A DNA stretch of 5,271 nt from an uncultured Flavobacteriaceae bacterium (GTDB lineage Bacteria > Bacteroidota > Bacteroidia > Flavobacteriales > Flavobacteriaceae): the NCBI GenBank assembly GCA_945788155.1, contig CALZKX010000293.1:1-5271 (forward strand). The letters run 5' to 3'. Position numbers and translations under genes: made by a program. Of the stretch, positions 1 through 4,547 are shown one piece after another. Below the pieces are notes generated by a model. It searched no databases, was not told the origin of the DNA, and worked only from the letters and a program-made list of their open reading frames with translations. The first letter of the stretch is position 1; the number at the start of each line of letters is the position of its first letter.

Positions 1-578
1 GCGCGCAATCTATCATCGTTACGTAATTCATCATTCATAGGTTGCTCGCAAGTTGGGTCACTCATAACCAAACGTCCATGTGGTTTTAGTACGCGATACA
101 TTTCGGCAATGGCTTTTTTTAAATCATCAGCTTTAAAAATGTTGAACAAACAGTTTTGTGCTGCAACATCAATGCTATTATCTTCAACCGGAAGATGTAG
201 GGCGTCTCCTTTTTTAAGCTCAACAAATTCACTTTTAAACCAATCGTTTTGTTCTTCAGCTATTTTGAAATTTTTACGGGATGCTTCCAACATTTCATCA
301 ACCACATCAACACCAATAACACCTCCTTTTTGACGATTAAAATATGAAAACTGTAGCAGTTCCATGCCTCCTCCAACACCTACATAAAGCATTTTTGGGT
401 TGTTGGTTAAATCGCGTGCATGCACTGTGCTTCCACAGCCATAATTCATTTCTTGCATGATACGCGGAATTTTTAATCCTGGTAGTTCCCAAATAGGGTT
501 TGTAGTACAGCATAGGCCAACATCTGGCGTTAAGGCTGCTTCTTTATAGACGTTGTGAGTGGTTTCTAAATAGCTCAT
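1..578 (-). CDS. arsM: Arsenite S-adenosylmethionine methyltransferase ArsM, arsenosugar type (partial, 3' end outside window)
   Basis: The first 192 codons are present, from ATG at 578-576; the C-terminus lies beyond the left edge. The product is a cytoplasmic class I SAM methyltransferase expected to convert arsenite to mono- and dimethylarsenite, which feed ArsS. The SAM-binding loop is LYVGVGGGMELL (residues 64-75), followed by the acidic strand end GVDVVDEML (89-97). Arsenic-binding cysteine candidates are C23-C24 in GLCCTTNP, C48 in NYGCGST and C143 in AAQNCLFN. By motif, C48 and C143 look like the conserved cysteines of characterised ArsM enzymes (YGCG and SNCV types). A further cysteine, C177, lies in SDPTCEQP. 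I recognise the whole N-terminal region as the ArsM variant that sits beside arsS in Bacteroidota and cyanobacteria. It is the last visible gene of the minus-strand cluster, 126 bases after the phosphorylase gene. The start is preceded on the minus strand by an A-run and heptamer repeats, with no Shine-Dalgarno sequence. The main uncertainty is the unseen C-terminal domain. Confidence 0.93.
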   Translation of the reverse strand, partial: MSYLETTHNVYKEAALTPDVGLCCTTNPIWELPGLKIPRIMQEMNYGCGSTVHARDLTNNPKMLYVGVGGGMELLQFSYFNRQKGGVIGVDVVDEMLEASRKNFKIAEEQNDWFKSEFVELKKGDALHLPVEDNSIDVAAQNCLFNIFKADDLKKAIAEMYRVLKPHGRLVMSDPTCEQPMNDELRNDDRLR

Positions 579-582
579 TTTT

Positions 583-626
583 TTTAGACTTTAGATTTTA
601 GACCGCTTCGCTTTTAGACGATAGAC
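583..626. repeat. Degenerate 7-bp tandem repeat (TTTAGAC type) between PNP gene and arsM
   Basis: Three contiguous units, TTTAGAC, TTTAGAT and TTTAGAC, occupy 583-603. A 9-base interruption (CGCTTCGCT, 604-612) follows, then TTTAGAC (613-619) and a diverged GATAGAC (620-626). The block ends only four bases from the arsM start codon, so it forms the 5' leader of arsM on the minus strand. Read on that strand, the interruption contains GCGAAGC, a heptamer known to form an unusually stable mini-hairpin in DNA. Whether it acts here is unknown. It may be a dispersed intergenic repeat rather than a regulatory site. Confidence 0.7.
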
Positions 627-636
627 GGTTTTTATT

Positions 637-703
637 GTCATTGCGAGGAATGAAATGATGTGGCAATCTTTTGATGAGATTCCTTCACTACGTTCGGAAT
701 GAC
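637..703. repeat. 67-bp imperfect palindrome, probable dispersed intergenic repeat
   Basis: The element begins GTCATTGCGAGGAATGA and ends GTTCGGAATGAC, so the outer six bases are exact inverted repeats (GTCATT at 637-642, AATGAC at 698-703), with further pairing just inside (CGA with TCG). A second, inner hairpin pairs AATCT (665-669) with AGATT (677-681) around a 7-base loop. It ends one base from the phosphorylase stop codon (705-707). Sequences of this GTCATTGCGAGGAATGA type recur between genes in many bacterial genomes, so I read it as a dispersed palindromic repeat. It could also end or attenuate transcription between the phosphorylase gene and arsM, but it lacks the GC-rich stem plus T-run of a standard terminator. 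Confidence 0.6.
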
Positions 704-704
704 G

Positions 705-1517
705 TTATAATGTTTTTATTAATTCTTTAAATAGCGTAATCATTTCAGGTTCGGCTTTATAAGCCATAGCAATAATGTCCTCAATATTTACGGGTTCTAG
801 ATTATCTGGGTCGCATTCATCTGTTAAAACTGACACAGCGGCAGCTTTTAATTTTAAATGATTGGCTACAATTATTTCTGGAACAGTACTCATTCCAACA
901 GCATCTGCACCAATTATTTTTAGCATTCTATATTCTGCTCTGGTTTCCAACTGAGGGCCAACAACACTTGCATAGACACCTTTATGAAGCTTGATGTTAT
1001 TGTTTTTTGCAATCGTTTCTAATTTTAAATTTATGTCTTTATCGTATGGTGCGCTCATATCTGTAAAGCGTTCACCTAGTTGTGACACGCCTTTAAAAGC
1101 TAAAGGCGAACTACCTTGTAGATTAATATGGTCGTCGATGAGCATTAATTCGCCTTTTTTGAAATTGAGATTAACGGCTCCTGAAGCATTTGAAACCAAT
1201 AAAGTATGAACACCGAGTTGTTCCATAATCCTTACTGGATATGTTACATCTTGAAATGAATACCCTTCGTACAAATGAAAACGACCTTGCATGACAACCA
1301 CTTTTTTCCCTGCTAACTTTCCAAAAATAAGTTTCCCTTTGTGAAACTCTACAGTTGCTGTTGGAAAATATGGAATATGGTTATAACTAGCTTCGGTTAT
1401 AATGTCTAGTTCGTCAATGAGTTGCCCTAAGCCTGTGCCTAGAATAATGCCTATTTCAGGATTGTCAAAGCCTTTGTTTTGTAGATATGTTGTGGTTTCT
1501 TCTATTAATTTAATCAT
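705..1517 (-). CDS. Purine nucleoside phosphorylase, trimeric PNP/MTAP family, arsenosugar-cluster version
   Basis: A 270-residue protein, the usual size for trimeric PNPs. Visible family motifs are the phosphate loop ILGTGLG (25-31), GRFHLYEGY (78-86, with H81 and E84), SNASGAVN (109-116), GPQLETRAEY (187-196, E191 aligning with human Glu201) and GADAVGMSTVPE (203-214). The base site reads LTDECD (231-236): Asp233 falls where human PNP has Asn243. Ile245 in VNIED falls where human PNP has His257, the residue that binds the ribose 5'-OH; human MTAP has a valine there. I infer that it phosphorolyses a 5'-modified adenine nucleoside, most simply the 5'-dimethylarsenyl-adenosine made by ArsS, releasing adenine and an arsenic-bearing ribose 1-phosphate. 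It is a cytoplasmic enzyme with no signal peptide. Its ATG (1515-1517) lies inside the end of the upstream transferase gene, suggesting translational coupling. A general purine-salvage role remains possible. Confidence 0.92.
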   Translation of the reverse strand: MIKLIEETTTYLQNKGFDNPEIGIILGTGLGQLIDELDIITEASYNHIPYFPTATVEFHKGKLIFGKLAGKKVVVMQGRFHLYEGYSFQDVTYPVRIMEQLGVHTLLVSNASGAVNLNFKKGELMLIDDHINLQGSSPLAFKGVSQLGERFTDMSAPYDKDINLKLETIAKNNNIKLHKGVYASVVGPQLETRAEYRMLKIIGADAVGMSTVPEIIVANHLKLKAAAVSVLTDECDPDNLEPVNIEDIIAMAYKAEPEMITLFKELIKTL

Positions 1518-2124
1518 GGTTAAATATCTTGAAAAGTGATGATTTCTTTAAATCTTCAAATGTATCAATATCATTTAAAGTTTTAAGTAATGATACCTTT
1601 AATTGATGTTTTTTTAACTCATTTAAGGTTATTTCCAATAAGTGAGATTGACTCCAAGGTTTATGGTCGAAAATAAATTCATGCATTTTGGTTAACCCAA
1701 TTAGATAATAACCACCATCTTCGGCTGGACCAAAAACAACATCGTTTTGTGTTAATGCATCCATGCTATTTTTAATAATTTGTTCTGAAATATCTGGTAA
1801 ATCGGAACCTATCAGAATAATATTTTTATAACCATCATGAAATCCTTGTTTAAAAGCGTTGTGCATGCGCTGGCCTAAATCGTTCCCTTTTTGCTCGTGT
1901 TTATGGTAAATGGAAGTGTCCCAAATGTCATTCTCTTTTATGCTATTGGAATAATATACGGCTTTGTCACAATTGATGTTGCGAATGGTTTTTTCGGTGT
2001 AATTTAATAGGTATTCATACACCTCTAAGGCAGTTTTATCACCAACGGTTTTACTTAAACGGCTTTTTACTTTACCAAGTTCTGGATTACGAGTGAAAAT
2101 TATTATTAAGTTTTTATTTGCCAC
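1510..2124 (-). CDS. TIGR04282-type (DUF2064) arsenosugar biosynthesis glycosyltransferase, GT-A fold
   Basis: A 204-residue cytoplasmic protein of the DUF2064 family, whose cluster-associated members are named arsenosugar biosynthesis glycosyltransferases. The N-terminal strand and loop IIIFTRNPELGKVKSRL (7-23) is the nucleotide-binding signature. QRMHNAF (85-91), ILIGSDLPDI (103-112, a likely metal-site acidic motif), FGPAEDGGYYLIG (131-143) and LNDIDTFEDL (183-192) follow in the expected order. The basic KVKSRL loop also resembles that of nucleotidyltransferases such as CofC, so sugar 1-phosphate activation is an alternative to glycosyl transfer. The start is GTG at 2124-2122. No in-frame ATG lies upstream before a stop, and this start gives the expected length and N-terminus. 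The GTG lies in repeated sequence shared with the upstream gap. The end overlaps the phosphorylase start by 8 bases. The substrate is inferred from the neighbours; the family assignment is firm. Confidence 0.88.
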   Translation of the reverse strand: MANKNLIIIFTRNPELGKVKSRLSKTVGDKTALEVYEYLLNYTEKTIRNINCDKAVYYSNSIKENDIWDTSIYHKHEQKGNDLGQRMHNAFKQGFHDGYKNIILIGSDLPDISEQIIKNSMDALTQNDVVFGPAEDGGYYLIGLTKMHEFIFDHKPWSQSHLLEITLNELKKHQLKVSLLKTLNDIDTFEDLKKSSLFKIFNHD

Positions 2125-2188
2125 GAATACACGAATGTTTTATTTGCAGGAACGCTGATGACGTTGATTTTTTATGATTTTTATTTGC
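2112..2188. repeat. Three copies of the 10-mer TTTTATTTGC across the transferase start region
   Basis: Exact copies of TTTTATTTGC lie at 2112-2121, 2138-2147 and 2179-2188. On the minus strand they read GCAAATAAAA, and the last copy forms codons 2-4 of the transferase gene, directly after its GTG start. The same stretch contains a near-repeat around the start, ATTCGTGTATTCGTGGC on the minus strand, of a kind seen dispersed between genes in Bacteroidota. The region may be an old dispersed repeat that supplied the gene's start; this is inference. Confidence 0.55.
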
Positions 2189-2292
2189 TTTAATCTGCTT
2201 AATATGTGTCATCTGTTTTTTTAAGTTTAGGAGTTTAATAGTTGATAAAGTATAGTGATGAGAAACTGCAATTTGTTCAGAATGATATATTT

Positions 2293-2330
2293 TTCTTAAT
2301 TCTTAATTCTTAATTCTTAATTCTTAATTC
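2293..2330. repeat. Perfect 7-bp tandem repeat (TTCTTAA)x5.4
   Basis: Five exact TTCTTAA units occupy 2293-2327, followed by a partial TTC to 2330. On the minus strand the array starts inside the last codons of the rhodanese gene. The AAT-TAA that encodes its final Asn and stop (2329-2324) is itself repeat sequence, so a change in unit number would extend or shorten only the untranslated side. The remaining 168 bases up to the transferase start hold no gene that I can support. Confidence 0.9.
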
Positions 2331-2830
2331 CCCTTCTCATACACTTTTTCACCTTTAACAAGCCATTTGCTCCATGCCTTTGAAAACGCATGAACTTTTT
2401 CAGTTTCTTTTTCATTTAAGTCAAACACAGGAAAACCATTGTTTTTCCATTCAAAAATACCTCCATATAAGTTAAAGACATTTGTGTATCCTGCTTTTTT
2501 GAGTTGTTCTGCAATATCTTCTGAACGGATTCCTAAAGAGCAGTACACGACTATTTTTTTGTCTTTGTCTTTTATTGTTTCAAGAACGGTTTTAATATTA
2601 AAGTTGTCATAACCTACAAAAATGGCATTTTTAAGATGGCTCACATTATATTCTGAAACTTCCCTGGCATCAAAAATAATAGCTTCTGTTTTCGGCATCG
2701 CCAATTCCTGTACCGAAATGTAAGGAACGCTTCCTTGATTATGTGTTTTAAGCACATCGGAAAGTGTTTCCTGTGCATTTATAGAAAATGCAACAAAGAA
2801 TATTAATATGTAAGAAAAATTTAGTTTCAT
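2324..2830 (-). CDS. Exported single-domain rhodanese-like sulfurtransferase
   Basis: A 168-residue protein. Residues 1-19 form a signal peptide (K2, hydrophobic core YILIFFVAF, then INA before QE), so the mature protein should be periplasmic. A single rhodanese domain spans about 35-136: IFDAREVSEYNVSHLKNA (52-69) is the N-terminal rhodanese signature, and GGIFEWKNNGFPVF (123-136) is the C-terminal one. The active-site loop is VVYCSLGIRS, with catalytic Cys97, the only cysteine in the protein. The spacing C-x-x-G-x-R matches sulfurtransferases rather than the longer loop of Cdc25-type phosphatases and arsenate reductases. A charged tail of about 30 residues (137-168) follows. It lies 40 bases downstream of arsS, so the two are probably cotranscribed. 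Rhodanese-like genes accompany arsenosugar clusters, but a defined step is not known to me; sulfur transfer to an arsenical or redox support is speculative. Confidence 0.9.
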   Translation of the reverse strand: MKLNFSYILIFFVAFSINAQETLSDVLKTHNQGSVPYISVQELAMPKTEAIIFDAREVSEYNVSHLKNAIFVGYDNFNIKTVLETIKDKDKKIVVYCSLGIRSEDIAEQLKKAGYTNVFNLYGGIFEWKNNGFPVFDLNEKETEKVHAFSKAWSKWLVKGEKVYEKGN

Positions 2831-2870
2831 ATATTAAAATTTCCGCTTTTGCGCAAATGACCAAAAAGAA

Positions 2871-3935
2871 TCAAGCGACACTACCTTGGCAACTGCTTCC
2901 TGCTCCTGCAGTACAGCCATAACAATGTTGCGAAATTACAATGTTTCTGTCATTTAGTAAATCTTCATTGTACTCACTAATGTGTTTTATTTTACTATCT
3001 ACTTTTAAATCTAGCATTTGGTTGAAATCGCAATCGTATAACCAACCATTCCAACTTATAGAAATGGTATTGGTGCACATCACGTTTGCAACGGCTGCAG
3101 GATTATAGGCTTCTACCAATGCGAACATATAGTCTTCATAATTTTCGGAAGCAATCAAGTAATCCAAAAACCGAGATATTGGTAAATTAGTGATGGCAAA
3201 TAAATTATGAAATTGAATATTAAAATCTTCGAGTAAAGCTTTTTTAAAATCCTTTTCCATAGACGCTTGGTTTCCAGGTAAAAATGCACCTGAAGGATTA
3301 TACACCAAATCTAATTTTAGACTGCTATTTGGCATACCATAACCAATGGCATTTAAGTCTTGTAAGGCTTTAATAGATTGGTCAAAAACGCCTTCGCCAC
3401 GTTGTTTGTCGGTTTTGCCACGCGTCCAATGTGGCATCGAACTCACGACATGCACATTATGTTTCTTGAAAAACTCAGGTAAATCGTGATATTTTTTATT
3501 AGCTCTAATAATGGTTAAATTAGAACGAACAATAAAATCTTTAATCCCAGCTTTTGAGGCTTCTTCAACAAACCATCTAAAATTTGGGTTCATTTCGGGT
3601 GCTCCTCCAGTTAAATCTAAAGTGTGTGCGCCAGTATTTTTAATGACCTCCAAACATTGTTGCATGGTTTTTTTGGTCATTATTTCTTTTCGGTCTGGAC
3701 CAGCATCTACATGGCAATGAGAGCAAACCTGATTGCACATATATCCAAGGTTAATTTGAAGAATTTCCAATTTTTTAGGTCTTAAAGGGAATTGACCAAT
3801 TTCAGTTATTTTATCTTTAAACTTTGGTAATTCTCCACTTTTAAAAATGCCGTTTGATAATATTTCCAATTGGCGATTGCTGTTTGCCAATTCACTTTCG
3901 CGTTTGTGTAAAGATTGTGTTTTAAGTTTTGTCAT
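2871..3935 (-). CDS. arsS: Arsenosugar biosynthesis radical SAM enzyme ArsS
   Basis: A 354-residue radical SAM protein. The [4Fe-4S] cluster motif is CNQVCSHC, with Cys67, Cys71 and Cys74 in the canonical CxxxCxxC spacing. LDLTGGAPEMNPNF (106-119) is the SAM-contacting GG(A/E)P-type motif. The C-terminal region matches the DUF3641 Cys-rich domain: C287 in NVMCTNT, C302 in LYDCDFNQ, and C338, C341 and C349 in HCYGCTAGAGSSCQGS, likely ligands for an auxiliary cluster. From family knowledge, ArsS uses dimethylarsenite and SAM to form 5'-deoxy-5'-dimethylarsenyl-adenosine, the committed carbon-arsenic step toward arsenosugars. The fixed neighbours ArsM, PNP and the TIGR04282 protein support this over other radical SAM roles. 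About 45 residues precede the catalytic domain. The gene starts 61 bases after the AhpD-like gene and ends in TGA (2873-2871). The family assignment is very secure. Confidence 0.95.
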   Translation of the reverse strand: MTKLKTQSLHKRESELANSNRQLEILSNGIFKSGELPKFKDKITEIGQFPLRPKKLEILQINLGYMCNQVCSHCHVDAGPDRKEIMTKKTMQQCLEVIKNTGAHTLDLTGGAPEMNPNFRWFVEEASKAGIKDFIVRSNLTIIRANKKYHDLPEFFKKHNVHVVSSMPHWTRGKTDKQRGEGVFDQSIKALQDLNAIGYGMPNSSLKLDLVYNPSGAFLPGNQASMEKDFKKALLEDFNIQFHNLFAITNLPISRFLDYLIASENYEDYMFALVEAYNPAAVANVMCTNTISISWNGWLYDCDFNQMLDLKVDSKIKHISEYNEDLLNDRNIVISQHCYGCTAGAGSSCQGSVA

Positions 3936-3955
3936 AGTTATTTTAAAACCCTTTT

Positions 3956-3990
3956 ACTTCTGTCTTCTGACTTCTGTCTTCTGTCTTCTG
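3956..3990. repeat. 7-bp tandem repeat (A/T-CTTCTG)x5
   Basis: Five consecutive heptamers, ACTTCTG, TCTTCTG, ACTTCTG, TCTTCTG and TCTTCTG, differ only at the first base. A decayed sixth unit (GCTTTCT, 3991-3997) reaches the stop codon of the AhpD-like gene at 3997-3999. The array therefore fills most of the 61-base gap between that gene and arsS. On the minus strand it reads as a purine-rich CAGAAGA/CAGAAGT tract in the arsS leader, ending about 20 bases before the ATG. Confidence 0.85.
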
Positions 3991-3996
3991 GCTTTC

Positions 3997-4332
3997 TTAT
4001 CCATCCAGTTTATTCACCTTATTCATCATTTGTACACCATGTGCTAATGCTGCACCACTTTTAATGGCTGCTCCAACATGAACAGCTTCCATCATTTCTT
4101 CTTTAGTAATACCACGTTGCAAACCATCTTTGGTATAAGCATCTATGCAATATGGGCATTGTTCGGTATGCGAAACTGCCAATGCAATTAACGATTTTTC
4201 ACGAGCGGTTAAAGCGCCTTCTTGAAAAACGGAGTTGTAATAATCAAAAAATTTGGTCCCTAATTCCTCACTCCATTCAGTAATATTTCCAAATTTCCTA
4301 AGGTCAGCAGGATCGTAATATGTTTTAGACAT
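3997..4332 (-). CDS. AhpD-like (carboxymuconolactone decarboxylase family) arsenosugar biosynthesis-associated peroxidase-like protein
   Basis: A 111-residue, all-helical AhpD/CMD-fold protein without a signal peptide. The core motif is REKSLIALAVSHTEQCPYCIDAY (44-66): Glu45 begins the usual helix, and Cys59-Pro-Tyr-Cys62 is the redox CxxC pair. AhpD peroxidases normally have His four residues after the second cysteine; here it is Tyr66. MEAVHVGAAIKSGAALAHG (81-99) is the conserved second helix pair, and MMNKV (102-106) lies near the C-terminus. The cysteines suggest thiol-disulfide or peroxidase chemistry. A plausible role is keeping arsenic in the trivalent, thiol-reactive state, but this is inference. 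It is the first gene of the minus-strand cluster, so a promoter is expected in the 215-base divergent region upstream. I recognise the protein as the type consistently found next to arsS; its reaction is not established to my knowledge. Confidence 0.9.
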   Translation of the reverse strand: MSKTYYDPADLRKFGNITEWSEELGTKFFDYYNSVFQEGALTAREKSLIALAVSHTEQCPYCIDAYTKDGLQRGITKEEMMEAVHVGAAIKSGAALAHGVQMMNKVNKLDG

Positions 4333-4547
4333 GAATTTTTATTTAAGTCGTTTTCTTTAGTTCGAAAAATATGCAAAAGATTACACTTATACTATTAAAA
4401 GAATACTAATTAAAATTCGTGTAATTCTTCTTCATGGATGTAATAAGGCAATAAAAAAGTGTATTGTTTTTTTTAATAATGTTTTAACATGGATACCTTA
4501 AAGAAAAACATTAAAATTGTAACATAATAAATATTAAATAATTAAAA
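4333..4547. promoter_or_regulatory. Divergent intergenic region expected to hold both promoters
   Basis: This 215-base, strongly AT-rich region separates the minus-strand arsenosugar cluster from the plus-strand M16 peptidase gene, so it should hold the start signals for both. I found no convincing Bacteroidota -33/-7 pair (TTG, then TAnnTTTG) on either strand. The nearest candidate for the cluster is TAATCTTTTG on the minus strand (4383-4374), which does not fit the spacing of the consensus. The peptidase leader ends ATTAAAAATG, the A-rich type usual in this phylum, without a Shine-Dalgarno sequence. A small inverted repeat lies at 4479-4490. Confidence 0.5.
4479..4490. repeat. Short inverted repeat ATGTT-TT-AACAT upstream of the M16 gene
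   Basis: ATGTT (4479-4483) and AACAT (4486-4490) are exact inverted repeats separated by TT, 57 bases before the peptidase start codon. The position would suit an operator. The arms are short and the region is AT-rich, so chance is a serious alternative. Confidence 0.25.

Noticed and set aside
109..333. Open frame of 74 codons on the plus strand within arsM
   Set aside because: It is antisense to a strongly conserved methyltransferase, has no recognisable domain, and is Ser-rich as expected for a shadow frame.
583..626. Heptamer array considered as a CRISPR-like or integron-type array
   Set aside because: The units are 7 bp without spacers and no cas or integrase gene is visible; it is a simple tandem repeat.
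991..1209. Open frame of 72 codons on the plus strand within the phosphorylase gene
   Set aside because: It is antisense to conserved PNP motifs and has no family resemblance.
2245..2271. Possible internal promoter upstream of the transferase gene: TTG (2271-2269) and TACTTTAT (2252-2245) on the minus strand
   Set aside because: The second box matches only part of TAnnTTTG and the spacing is short, so in AT-rich DNA it is not distinguishable from chance.
2871..2873. TGA stop of arsS considered as a selenocysteine codon, because I recall some relatives in the family being selenoproteins
   Set aside because: The protein already ends in the expected SSCQG-type tail, the downstream frame shows no family-like extension, and no SECIS-like hairpin is evident right after the TGA.
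3511..3720. Open frame of 69 codons on the plus strand within arsS
   Set aside because: It lies opposite the radical SAM core, whose motifs explain the sequence fully.
3847..4047. Open frame of 66 codons on the plus strand, hydrophobic, spanning the arsS/AhpD-like gap
   Set aside because: Its apparent hydrophobic stretch comes from translating the CTTCTG heptamer repeat, and it overlaps the ends of two real genes.
4374..4383. TAATCTTTTG on the minus strand as a -7 box for the arsenosugar cluster
   Set aside because: The TA and TTTG parts are two bases too far apart for the Bacteroidota consensus, and no clear TTG element lies at the right distance.
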